Below are positions 8,263-16,265 of a stretch of DNA of 32,721 nt, piece after piece; the first letter of the stretch is position 1, and each line of letters starts with the position of its first letter. A program made the position numbers and the translations under genes. Under the pieces are notes generated by a model, which ran no database searches, was not told the origin of the DNA, and was given only the letters and a program-made list of their open reading frames with translations. Source of the stretch: an uncultured Paracoccaceae bacterium (GTDB lineage Bacteria; Pseudomonadota; Alphaproteobacteria; Rhodobacterales; Rhodobacteraceae); contig CALKOT010000063.1 of the NCBI GenBank assembly GCA_938092015.1, forward strand, positions 1-32,721, in the 5' to 3' direction.

Positions 8263-8735
8263 GGGAATTCATCTGCCTCTGCTGAGATGTCCAGTTTGTC
8301 GAGGGCATCGAACAACACGTCGAGCTCGATTGCTGCGAGCGACCCCGTCAGATGCTCACGCCGCTTCGTCATCAAGGGGAGAATCCGGGTCAACAGAGAC
8401 TGTCCTTTATCTGTAAGGGTCAGCCCGCTGGCGCGTTGATCATTTTCTATTGCCTCGCGGTTCACAAGCGCATCCGCGACCATTTTTTTCAGCGTGCGGC
8501 TGACCTGTCCTTTGTCTAAAGCCGACTCGCGTACGATGTCAGACAAGCGCGCATTTTTCAGTGACCCGATGATTAGCAACATCCGCCATTGCGTCAGCGA
8601 GATGCCCGCTTCCCTCGTCAGCAGGCGCGATGCCTGAGCGTTCAGTTTCGCCTGCACACGTGCAAGCCTGTATGTCAGATTACGACTGAACTGACTGCCC
8701 GCAGGGTCCTGAACTGTGGAAAACGACTTTGACAT
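8259..8735 (-). CDS. MarR-family transcriptional regulator
   Basis: A 158-residue MarR protein. The winged helix-turn-helix occupies about residues 40-110: ISLTQWRMLLIIGS, then LSDIVRESALDKGQVSRTLKKM as recognition region, and the wing around NDQRASGLTLTDKG. Longer upstream readings in the same frame are rejected because they would run through the divergent tctC promoter and gene; the ATG at 8735 gives the normal family length. There is no ribosome site before this ATG. A minus-strand TTGACG about 17 bases ahead of CAGCAT would place transcription start at or near the ATG, so the mRNA could be leaderless. The protein is divergent from the tripartite transporter genes and heads the sulfatase operon, so it probably controls both directions, with a small aromatic or sulfate-ester effector as the likely type of ligand (inference). 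Confidence 0.9.
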   Translation of the reverse strand: MSKSFSTVQDPAGSQFSRNLTYRLARVQAKLNAQASRLLTREAGISLTQWRMLLIIGSLKNARLSDIVRESALDKGQVSRTLKKMVADALVNREAIENDQRASGLTLTDKGQSLLTRILPLMTKRREHLTGSLAAIELDVLFDALDKLDISAEADEFP

Positions 8736-8757
8736 GGGCTTATGCTGACAAGCCAAA

Positions 8758-8784
8758 GTTGATCCGTCAACATTTTTTGTTGAC
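8758..8784. promoter_or_regulatory. Overlapping palindromes in the marR-tctC intergenic region, probable MarR operator and promoter
   Basis: GTTGA-TCCG-TCAAC (8758-8771) and GTCAACATTTTTTGTTGAC (8766-8784) are two palindromes sharing the TCAAC half-site. The right half-site merges with a perfect -35 hexamer TTGACA (8780-8785) pointing toward tctC. On the minus strand the shared half-site contains TTGACG pointing toward marR. A repressor bound here would cover both -35 regions. The tctC -10 element is not clear. Confidence 0.7.
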
Positions 8785-8838
8785 AGGTCAAGTAAGCTGC
8801 CGCTCAATAAACACAACAAGAAAATCAGGGAGGATATC

Positions 8839-9800
8839 ATGAGGAAATTACTGACCGCGGCCTTTGCCGCGCTTGGCGTGGCGATAGCAGCGCCCGCCGC
8901 CGTTGAGGCTGCCGGGCATGGGTGGAAGCCTGCCGGGCCGATCAAGATGCTGATCGCGTTTCGCGCTGGCGGGGGCGTAGATACGCAGGCCCGCCTGATC
9001 GCGGAAGAGCTTGAAGCGCGCCATGGCTGGAAGATCATTCCCGAGCAGGTGACCGGCAAGGGCGGCGCAAACATGGCCGTCGCGCTGAAGGACATGCCGA
9101 ATGACGGCACAGCCATCGGAATGGTTGTGACTGAGACGTTCGCCTACAACATGATTTCAGCCAAACGTCAGGCTTACAAACAGGCGGATTTCACGCCGTT
9201 GGTGACAACCGCCGGCTTCCAAATGGGCGTTGTTGCACTGACTTCCAAAGGCTGGGGCAACTGGGATGATGTAATTGCAGCGGCGAAAGGCGGTCAGGAC
9301 ATCCGCTTTGGCGTGATGAGCCCTAAACTGGGCGATCTGGCCTATATGCTGGGCAAGGAAGCGGGCGTTGAGTTCAACATCGTTTCGGTCAAAGGCGGCA
9401 AGGGCGTGATGAATGGCCTTAATGCTGGCGATTTGGATGTTGGTTGGGGCGCAGGCATTTAGGGCAAAATGTGAAGGTTGGCGACATGGTGAACTTGCTT
9501 TCAGGTATCTCCAAACCGCTAAATCTTTTACCTGATGCGCCGCTTCTGAAAGATGTGGGCGTTCCTTTCAATGCGGATGGCTATTTCATGTTCACTGCGC
9601 AAGCTGGCCTGCCAAACGACGCTCGTGAAGCGATCGCCAGTGCGATTGCAGAGATTGTGAATGATCCAGCGACAAAAGCTAGCGGTATGATCAATAAGGC
9701 CTTTGGTGGAGCAGTGGTAATCGCTGGCGCAGATCTGGAGCAGACGTTGGCGGCTGATGCCGCAGCGGCTGAAGAACTGCTGAAAGTGGCTTCCGAATAA
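8839..9800 (+). pseudogene. tctC: Tripartite tricarboxylate transporter substrate-binding protein (TctC/Bug family), frameshifted
   Basis: ATG 8839 has a strong ribosome site (AGGGAGG) and encodes a Sec signal peptide (MRKLLTAAFAALGVAIAAPA, cleavage near AAVEAA). The frame ends at TAG 9460-9462 after VGWGAGI; the rest of a Bug-type protein continues in the -1 frame (GQNVKVGDMVNLL onward) to 9800. Adding one base at about 9456-9460, in ATTTAG, would restore one 320-residue protein, the normal family length, so a single-base deletion is the simplest explanation. The N-terminal piece has the usual KMLIAFRAGGGVDTQAR ligand-loop region. Bug proteins capture carboxylates or related anions in the periplasm and hand them to TctB/TctA. 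Without an intact protein the following permease would lack its receptor unless another one substitutes. A sequencing error cannot be ruled out. Confidence 0.85.
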
Positions 9801-9831
9801 CGCCAGATAATCTGACGACCGAGGGGGAAGT

Positions 9832-10380
9832 ATGCGCGAGCGCGTCAATCAGGATGTAATCCTGGGCGCGCTCGCGTTGCTTTTCGGCTGCTTTATTGCG
9901 CTCTATTGGGCGCCGATCGACAGCGATACCGGAATAGCCGAGAAGGTTCGCAGTCGTTGGTCAATCGGTGATGCGCTGGCGCCGACCGTTGCAGGGGTAG
10001 TGATCGCGACATCCGGCTTTTTCATTGCCCTTGGCGGCATTCTCCGGGGCACCAAATCCACCCTCTCTGCGAAGAACCTCACCTATCTCATATTCTTCTT
10101 AGTCATCGTTTTCAGCGGGTTCCTCACGATGCGCTACGCCGGGCCAATCATCGCTGGCGCATTGGGTGAAGAGTATCGCGTGCTGAGGGATGAGCGACCG
10201 TGGAAATACATCGGCTTTATCCTGGGCGGCGGGGGCATGATCTTTGGCCTCATGTCGCTGGCTGAAGGTCGTATCTCACTGCGACGCCTCATCCTTGCGC
10301 TCTTGATCGCAGCGGCGCTGGCGTTGATTTACGACCTGCCGTTCGAAGACCTCCTGCTGCCTCCAAACGGCGACGTTTGA
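9832..10380 (+). CDS. tctB: Tripartite tricarboxylate transporter small membrane subunit (TctB family)
   Basis: A 182-residue membrane protein with four predicted helices (about 9-26, 50-68, 84-101 and 126-170, the last probably two segments), matching TctB. TctB is the poorly conserved small subunit that pairs with the TctA channel. ATG 9832 follows a GAGGGGGAAG ribosome site and lies 31 bp after the tctC stop. The stop TGA shares its last A with the tctA start (TGATG), so the two are coupled. Family assignment rests on size, topology and position between tctC and tctA more than on sequence motifs. Confidence 0.88.
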   Translation: MRERVNQDVILGALALLFGCFIALYWAPIDSDTGIAEKVRSRWSIGDALAPTVAGVVIATSGFFIALGGILRGTKSTLSAKNLTYLIFFLVIVFSGFLTMRYAGPIIAGALGEEYRVLRDERPWKYIGFILGGGGMIFGLMSLAEGRISLRRLILALLIAAALALIYDLPFEDLLLPPNGDV

Positions 10381-11954
10381 TGGATATCGTTCAACACATC
10401 TGGATGGGCGTTTTGGCGGTCTTTCAGGGCCCGCCGACTGCCGCATGGCTGCCTATTCCTATCGCGCTGGTCATGGTCGCCGCCGGTTTCGTTACAGGCG
10501 TCGCGGTTGGCGCGACACCGGGGTTGGCGGGGCCAATGGCGATGGCTGTATCGCTGCCGATACTGATTTCTGTGTTCGGCTATGAGCCGGACGCCCTTTC
10601 ACCTGTACTGGGCTTTCTGATCGGCGTCATGAAAGGTGCCACCATTGGCGGTGCGGTCCCAGCGATTCTTTTCAATACGCCCGGTACGCCGGATGCTTCG
10701 CTCACCACGTTCGACGGTCATCCGATGACCAAGAAGGGCGAGGCGACCAAGGCGCTGAGGATCGCGCATTTCTCATCTGTTAGCGGCGATACGTTCTCAG
10801 ACATCGTCCTCTTCGTCTGCGCGCCGTTTCTCGCGGTGCTGGTTGAGGCGTATCTGGATTTGCCGGAAAAAACCGCTCTGATCCTTCTCTCCATGTCCTT
10901 CATCGCGGCGGTGGTCGGCAAGTCCGTCGCCAAGGGTTTGCTGGCCGCCGGTCTTGGCATGTTGGCTGCCTATGTTGGCACAGGGGAAGAATTTTACCCG
11001 CGACTGACAGGCGATGTCCCGGCGCTGGCCCAAGGCTTTCCAACCGTCGTTGCAGTCCTTGGCGTTCTGATCCTTGGCGAGGTTTTTAAGGCCATTGAGG
11101 ATCTAATGCGCGAGAAGGCCCGGACCGGCGCCATCGCTCGGCAGGATCTTTCCGGTGGCGATGGCCTCAGCTGGGCTGAGGTGAAACGCTGTCTGCCGTT
11201 CATCCGGAACTCCGCAGTCATCGGCACGATGATCGGCGCACTGCCGGGCGTTGGGTCAACGCTTGCGGCGACGCTTGGCTATGCCTCGGGCCGCAAGATG
11301 CAGCAGCGGCGGGGCGGGGCGAAATTTGGAACAGGCGCGCCCGAAGGCGTGGCGGCGACGGAGGCCGCGAATTCCGCCGTGTCAGGCTCAAATCTTATCC
11401 CGGTTCTGTCACTTGGCATCCCCGGCAATGCGGCAGCGGTTTTCCTGATCCTCGCCATGGACAGCATCGGTGGCTTCAATCCTGGCCCCGCCGTCTTTCG
11501 CGTGCCGTCAGATGGCTTTAACTCCGAAATGATCATCGCCTTCGGCATCTTCACGACGATGGCGTTCGCCAACATCCTGAACTGGATCATCGGCGGGCGG
11601 ATCATGCGGATGATGGCGATCGTGGCGCGCATCCCGAGCCAGATACTTCTGCCTTCAGTTCTGCTGGTTACGTTGTTGGGACTCTATGCGCAGGAAACCA
11701 GCTTTACCTCACTCTGGATGGCCATCGGGTTCGGCGTTCTGGGCTATCTGATGCGAAAGCTTGGCATTTCGGTTCTGCCATTCGTCATCGCTTTCATCCT
11801 TGCTGGAACCCTCAAAAACACGGCCCGGCAGGCGTTCTCCGCTTCAGGTGGCGATCCATACTTTCTGTTCGACAGCCCCATTTCCATTTCATTTATCGCG
11901 CTGACAGTGGTCATCATCGTCATGACCGCGCGGCGTAAAGCGGAGGTCGCATGA
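10380..11954 (+). CDS. tctA: Tripartite tricarboxylate transporter large permease (TctA family)
   Basis: A 524-residue protein with about 12 membrane segments, the solute channel of the TTT system. Family motifs are clear: GVAVGATPGLAGPMAMAVSL near the N-terminus, GATIGGAVPAILFNTPGTP around residues 83-101, and the repeated half GALPGVGSTLAATLGY and LSLGIPGNAAAVFLI in the second half. These two glycine/proline-rich loops are the internal duplication typical of TctA. The chosen ATG (10380) overlaps the tctB stop; a TTG one codon earlier is less likely. The stop overlaps the start of the second sulfatase gene by 4 bp (ATGA), placing transporter and sulfatase in one operon under the divergent MarR control region. 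Confidence 0.95.
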   Translation: MDIVQHIWMGVLAVFQGPPTAAWLPIPIALVMVAAGFVTGVAVGATPGLAGPMAMAVSLPILISVFGYEPDALSPVLGFLIGVMKGATIGGAVPAILFNTPGTPDASLTTFDGHPMTKKGEATKALRIAHFSSVSGDTFSDIVLFVCAPFLAVLVEAYLDLPEKTALILLSMSFIAAVVGKSVAKGLLAAGLGMLAAYVGTGEEFYPRLTGDVPALAQGFPTVVAVLGVLILGEVFKAIEDLMREKARTGAIARQDLSGGDGLSWAEVKRCLPFIRNSAVIGTMIGALPGVGSTLAATLGYASGRKMQQRRGGAKFGTGAPEGVAATEAANSAVSGSNLIPVLSLGIPGNAAAVFLILAMDSIGGFNPGPAVFRVPSDGFNSEMIIAFGIFTTMAFANILNWIIGGRIMRMMAIVARIPSQILLPSVLLVTLLGLYAQETSFTSLWMAIGFGVLGYLMRKLGISVLPFVIAFILAGTLKNTARQAFSASGGDPYFLFDSPISISFIALTVVIIVMTARRKAEVA

Positions 11955-13470
11955 AACGCCCGAACTTTCTTCTTATCTCAGCCGACCAGCAGCGGGGCGA
12001 TTGTCTTGGCGTAGAGGGGCGCAAGATCAAAACGCCGCATCTTGACGAGCTTTCCCGCGATGGTACGCGATTTACCTCCGCGATTACGCCTTGCGTTGTG
12101 TGCCAGCCTGCACGCACCTCAATCCTGACCGGGCAATTGCCGCGGACACACGGCGTGCATGACAACGGCATCGATCTGGACCCTGCAATAGGTGAGCAGG
12201 GGGTTGCGGGCGCCCTGGCGTCGGCAGGTTATGACACCGCCTATTTCGGCAAGGCGCATTTTTCGACCTATCACACGTTCGAAGCCACGGGCACGCCTGA
12301 ATGCCTAAAGTCGTCTGCGGCTTATGGCGATGACTGGTTTGGGCCTTACATGGGCTTCAACCATGCAGAGATGATGCTGGTGGGTCACAATTGGTTCCCG
12401 CCAGAAAAGCCGCCGCATGGGCAGGCATATGAGCGGTTCTTCCACGCCGATGGGCGCGGCGATGAGAAGATAAAGCTGTATTGGGAAAATGCAGGCGAAA
12501 CCAAGGACGCCGCCCAGACCTGGCATTCCAAATTGCCGCTGGCCTGGCATAACTCTCCTTGGACGGCTGATCGCGCGATTGATTGGCTGAAAGAAGACCA
12601 TGAAGAACCGTTTTGCGCCTGGGTCAGCTTCCCGGACCCGCACCATCCATTTGATTGCCCTGAACCGTGGTCGCATCTGCATAAGCCTGAGGATGTCGAC
12701 CTGCCAAAGCATCGCGAACGCACATTTGAAGGTCGCCCATGGTGGCACGAACAGGTGCTAACGGCAGAGCCGACAGGATCGAAGGAAGGCGCTGAAATCC
12801 GCAAGGGCTATAGCCGGATCCCTGAGCAAACTGATGAGCAGCTACGCGAGATCATTGCCAACACATATGGTCAGATCGCTCTGATTGATCATCAGGTTGG
12901 CCGGTTGATGAACACGTTGCGAGAGACGGGTCTGGATGAGAATACGATTGTCATCTACTTCGCTGATCATGGCGACTGGTTGGGTGATCATGGGTTAATC
13001 CTGAAGGGTCCGATGCATTCGAGGGCCTTCTACGCGTGCCAATGATCGTCCGGGGGCCAGGTTTGCCAGCGGGGAAAGTCTGCAATGAACCGGTTTCAAC
13101 GTTGGACCTGGCGCCGACGATGTTTGATTATGCAGCGGTTGAACCACTGCGGCCGCAGCATGGCGCCAGCCTGCGCCCACAGATCGAAAGCGCCGCACCT
13201 CGTGAATTTGCTCTGAATGAGTGGGAGCTGCTGCCAACGCGAGCTGGCGTTGCGTTGTCATTGCGGACCGTGCGCACAAAAACTCACAAGATGACGGTAG
13301 ACTATCAGTCAGCAGCTGGTGAGTTGTATGATCTGATCGCAGATCCCGATGAGATGACTAATCTGTTCGATGATCCTGCAGCCGCCAAGGTTCGATCTGA
13401 GCTGGACCGAATGCTTGCAACACGGCCTGATGATATGAGGGAAGTGCAGACGCAGGTTGGCATGGCTTAG
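11951..13470 (+). pseudogene. Second sulfatase (formylglycine type), frameshifted
   Basis: ATG 11951 overlaps the tctA stop (ATGA). The N-terminus NFLLISADQQRGDCLGVEG and the formylglycine signature CQPAR (Cys51) are as in active sulfatases, and YFADHGDWLGDHG gives the late metal site. Just after GLILKGPMH the frame fails and stops at 13045. The remaining C-terminus (VPMIVRGPGLPAGKV onward, 13036-13470) continues in the -1 frame. Adding one base at about 13019-13020 gives MH-(F/Y)-EGLLRVPMIV, the standard sulfatase continuation, and restores a 506-residue protein. A one-base deletion is therefore the likely lesion. The lost part contains the C-terminal subdomain, so the truncated product should not fold properly. 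There is no signal peptide. It is a different paralogue from the sulfatase across the marR promoter, not a copy of it, apart from the shared catalytic motifs. Confidence 0.88.
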
Positions 13471-13497
13471 ATTTAGATCTTGAAGTCGCTTGCTAAA

Positions 13498-13511
13498 TGA
13501 ACGTTCGTTCA
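13498..13511. promoter_or_regulatory. Inverted repeat before the TetR gene, probable TetR operator
   Basis: TGAACGTTCGTTCA consists of the arms TGAACG and CGTTCA around a two-base centre. It lies 30 bp before the ATG of the TetR gene. Position and symmetry fit autoregulation and control of the leucine catabolic operon that follows directly. Similar AACG-type half-sites are common among TetR operators. Confidence 0.65.
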
Positions 13512-13540
13512 ATTACTTTGAAGGCAAGAGGGAGATTCGA

Positions 13541-14131
13541 ATGGGCCGGATCGCAGGCGCTGTAGGGAAAGAAACGGCCAGCCGAGCGCGCGAGGCTGCA
13601 TTGGGTCTTTTCGCACGGCACGGCTATGCGGCGGTTTCCATGCGTGAGATTGCCGGTGAGGTCGGAGTTGGCGCAGGTGCGCTCTACAATCATTTCGCAA
13701 CCAAGCAGGATCTGTTGGTTGAATTGATGACAGGGCACATGCAGGCGCTATTGGAAGCTTGGGCGAAAACCCATGACCCAGATAGTGCGCCAGAGACGCG
13801 ACTTGATGCTTTCACCCGGTTTCATATCAGGTTCCACGCAGATCGCGCAGATGAGGTCTTTGTGGCCTATATGGAATTGCGCAGCCTGGAACAGCCCAAC
13901 TTCCATCGCATCGAAAAGATGCGCCGCTCCTATGAAGCGGAACTTGAAACGATCCTGACTGACGGCGCCGCATCTGGCGCATTCCGGATTGAAGACGCTC
14001 GCGTCGCCGCGATGGCTATCATTGCGATGCTGACGGGCGTGACGACTTGGTATCGTCAGGGCGGGCGGCTGTCTGTCTCGCGTGTTGAAGAGATTTATGT
14101 TGATATGGTTGCACGCTCTGTGCGGCCTTGA
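13541..14131 (+). CDS. TetR-family transcriptional regulator, probable regulator of the leucine/isovalerate operon
   Basis: A 196-residue TetR protein. The N-terminal helix-turn-helix is clear: REAALGLFARHGYAAVSMRE, then IAGEVGVGAGALYNHFATKQ, ending near residue 56. The C-terminal ligand domain contains FHIRFHADRADEVFVAYMEL and is typical of regulators beside acyl-CoA metabolism genes. The ATG at 13541 has a GAGGGAG ribosome site; an earlier in-frame start at 13490 would place the operator inside the gene and is rejected. Its stop codon abuts the AGGAGG ribosome site of the isovaleryl-CoA dehydrogenase gene, so regulator and pathway share a transcript. An acyl-CoA of the leucine route is a plausible effector (inference). 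The predicted operator at 13498-13511 supports autoregulation. Confidence 0.92.
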   Translation: MGRIAGAVGKETASRAREAALGLFARHGYAAVSMREIAGEVGVGAGALYNHFATKQDLLVELMTGHMQALLEAWAKTHDPDSAPETRLDAFTRFHIRFHADRADEVFVAYMELRSLEQPNFHRIEKMRRSYEAELETILTDGAASGAFRIEDARVAAMAIIAMLTGVTTWYRQGGRLSVSRVEEIYVDMVARSVRP

Positions 14132-14143
14132 GGAGGATTTAGC

Positions 14144-15307
14144 ATGTTCATGGCGTCCATGAGTTTCGGTCTTGGCGAAGATATTGAGGCACTGCGTGAA
14201 GCGACCCAGCGCTGGGCGCAAGAACGGGTTGCGCCTTTGGCCGCTCAGATCGATACGTCCAACGAGTTTCCCATGGAACTTTGGAAAGAGATGGGCGAAC
14301 TGGGCCTGCTAGGCGTCACCGTGGACGAGGAATACGGCGGTCTTGGGATGGGGTATCTCGCGCACGCAGTAGCTGTGGAAGAAGTGTCGCGAGCTTCTGC
14401 GTCGGTCGGTTTGTCCTATGGCGCGCATTCGAACCTCTGCGTGAACCAAATCAGCCTGAACGGCACGCCAGAGCAGAAGGCGCAGTACCTGCCGCGCTTA
14501 ATCTCAGGCGAACATGTTGGCGCGCTGGCGATGTCAGAACCATCCGCAGGATCCGATGTTGTGTCGATGAAATTGCGGGCTGAAAAGCGCAACGATCGCT
14601 TTGTGCTGAATGGCAACAAATACTGGATTACGAACGGGCCGGACGCTGACACGCTGGTTGTTTACGCAAAGACTGACCCCGATTCCGGTCCGCGCGGGAT
14701 GACGGCGTTTCTGATCGAGAAAGAGATGAAGGGCTTCAGCACATCGCCCCATTTTGACAAACTTGGCATGCGTGGGTCGAACACTGCCGAGCTGATTTTT
14801 GATGACTGTGAAGTACCCTACGAGAATATCCTCGGGGAAGAGGGTAAGGGTGTGAACGTCCTTATGTCCGGCCTCGACTATGAGCGTGTCGTGCTGTCCG
14901 GCATTGGCGTCGGGATCATGCACGCCTGCCTGGATGCGATCATGCCTTACATGCACGAACGCAAGCAATTTGGTGAAAGTATTGGTAATTTCCAGCTGAT
15001 GCAGGGCAAGATCGCTGACATGTATACCGCGATGAATTCTTCCCGTGCTTATGTCTACGCTGTCGCCGCATCCTGTGACCGGGGTGAAGTCACGCGCCAG
15101 GATGCAGCAGCTTGTGTTCTCTATGCGTCAGAACAGGCGATGTTCCAGGCCATTCAGGCTGTACAGGCAATGGGCGGGGCAGGTTATCTGAATGACAGTC
15201 CGGTCAGCCGCTTGATGCGGGACGCCAAGCTAATGGAAATCGGCGCGGGGACATCAGAAATCAGGCGAATGCTTTGTGGGCGTGAACTGATGAAGGCCAC
15301 TGGGTGA
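14144..15307 (+). CDS. ivd: Isovaleryl-CoA dehydrogenase
   Basis: A 387-residue acyl-CoA dehydrogenase that oxidises isovaleryl-CoA to 3-methylcrotonyl-CoA with FAD, the first committed step of leucine breakdown after branched-chain keto acid oxidation. Motifs include [13 protein letters not shown] (127-139), KYWITNG (159-165), [18 protein letters not shown] and [10 protein letters not shown]. The catalytic Glu is at 247 in [10 protein letters not shown], the internal position used by isovaleryl-CoA dehydrogenases rather than the C-terminal one of most acyl-CoA dehydrogenases. This, together with the neighbouring carboxylase, lyase and hydratase genes, makes the specific assignment firm. ATG 14144 is chosen because AGGAGG lies 7 bases upstream; ATGs at 14150 and 14159 are weaker. 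The stop overlaps the next gene (TGATG). Confidence 0.95.
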   Translation: MFMASMSFGLGEDIEALREATQRWAQERVAPLAAQIDTSNEFPMELWKEMGELGLLGVTVDEEYGGLGMGYLAHAVAVEEVSRASASVGLSYGAHSNLCVNQISLNGTPEQKAQYLPRLISGEHVGALAMSEPSAGSDVVSMKLRAEKRNDRFVLNGNKYWITNGPDADTLVVYAKTDPDSGPRGMTAFLIEKEMKGFSTSPHFDKLGMRGSNTAELIFDDCEVPYENILGEEGKGVNVLMSGLDYERVVLSGIGVGIMHACLDAIMPYMHERKQFGESIGNFQLMQGKIADMYTAMNSSRAYVYAVAASCDRGEVTRQDAAACVLYASEQAMFQAIQAVQAMGGAGYLNDSPVSRLMRDAKLMEIGAGTSEIRRMLCGRELMKATG

Positions 15308-15789
15308 TGCGATTTATCGTTCTTGTTGGTTTTGCGTTTGCCGCAGCTGCGTCAGTCGAGGCTCAGAACTTTTCAGCGACGTATGGCAAAGCCTTGCTAC
15401 AATGCTACGCGGCCGAAAGCGACAAGCTAGCCTGTTTGGGCAGAACGGCTGAGGCGTGCATGGCGCGTGAAGAAGATGGCGAGACTACCGTCGGCGCCGT
15501 CAGTTGTATGAGTGCCGAAACTGAGATTTGGGACAGCAAACTTAACGAAGAATACAAGATCACACGCGCCTTCTTTGCCGATATGGACAGCAATGATGAT
15601 GGCCAACGTGTTGATGCGCTAACGAAAGCGCAGCACACCTGGATCGCCTTTCGAGATGGGGAATGCGCGTTGGAATATAGCGTTTGGGACTCAGGCTCGG
15701 TCCGGTCCCTCGCCGGGGCGGACTGTGTGATGAGTTTAACGGCCGAACGAACAACACGCATTGTTGAGTTAAGAGAGTTGATGGAATGA
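15307..15789 (+). CDS. Secreted LprI-like (DUF1311) protein, first of three tandem paralogues
   Basis: A 160-residue exported protein with a Sec signal peptide (RFIVLVGFAFAAAASVEA, cleavage near residue 19). The mature part has six cysteines at 33, 43, 51, 67, 120 and 140, and the DUF1311/LprI pattern: SAETEIWDSKLNEEYK, then KAQHTWIAFRDGEC, then CVMSLTAERTTRIVEL. Characterised LprI proteins inhibit lysozyme, but many members have unknown roles. The ATG at 15307 overlaps the isovaleryl-CoA dehydrogenase stop and the end overlaps the next paralogue by ATGA, so it is translated as part of the leucine operon. A periplasmic protein inside a cytoplasmic catabolic operon is unexpected. The function in this context is unknown. 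Confidence 0.85.
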   Translation: MRFIVLVGFAFAAAASVEAQNFSATYGKALLQCYAAESDKLACLGRTAEACMAREEDGETTVGAVSCMSAETEIWDSKLNEEYKITRAFFADMDSNDDGQRVDALTKAQHTWIAFRDGECALEYSVWDSGSVRSLAGADCVMSLTAERTTRIVELRELME

Positions 15790-16265
15790 AATATTGGCTT
15801 CCTCTGCTGCTGTTTGCACCTCCGTCTGCATGGGCGGATGATACAGATCTCGACGGTTTCCGTTCCTGTGCGCTGTCAGAGGAGGCGCCGACAACTGCTA
15901 CGGTCTATCACCACTGCGCGGCCCAAATGGTTGCGTCGTGTGGAGCGTCCAAGACTGCAGCAGAAGCCACAGCTTGTATTGACGCTGCCGGCCAGCGGCT
16001 AGAGCGCCGGAGGCTTGCGGAGTTTGACGCTCTCATCGCGGAAGACCCAGCACCCACTTGGTTGCCAGAAGGTGGTATCGCCGCCGTCGGCGCGTTGATA
16101 GAATTGTCAGTGAACAATGGGAAAGGGTCTTGCCTGTTGGTGGCTGACCGAGACGAAAAGAACGGCGTTGCTGTCGGTCAGCGCGCAGTGAACGGCGCGT
16201 TTTGCAATTTGGTGGTCGAAGGCGACGCCTATGGATTGCTTGTGAATATGGGCCGCCAGGGATGA
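15786..16265 (+). CDS. Secreted six-cysteine protein, divergent second LprI-like paralogue
   Basis: A 159-residue protein with a short Sec signal (KYWLPLLLFAPPSAWA, cleavage near residue 17). Its cysteines at 28, 44, 52, 64, 116 and 140 match one for one those of the flanking paralogues, with similar spacing. It lacks the Trp after the fourth Cys and the Q..W..F motif that mark DUF1311, so by itself it would be hard to classify. The C-terminal half is rebuilt (GGIAAVGALIELSVNNGKGS and onward). Probably a diverged member of the tandem triplet that keeps the disulfide framework but has lost the family's signature surface. It is coupled on both sides by ATGA overlaps. No function can be assigned. 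Confidence 0.7.
   Translation: MKYWLPLLLFAPPSAWADDTDLDGFRSCALSEEAPTTATVYHHCAAQMVASCGASKTAAEATACIDAAGQRLERRRLAEFDALIAEDPAPTWLPEGGIAAVGALIELSVNNGKGSCLLVADRDEKNGVAVGQRAVNGAFCNLVVEGDAYGLLVNMGRQG

Noticed and set aside
8736-9116. Long N-terminal extension of the MarR protein
   Set aside because: The frame is open upstream, but the extension is antisense to tctC and spans both promoters; the product would be far longer than any normal MarR protein.
9444-9475. Programmed ribosomal frameshift in tctC
   Set aside because: The required shift is -1, but there is no slippery heptamer or following stem-loop, and Bug proteins are not known to use frameshifting.
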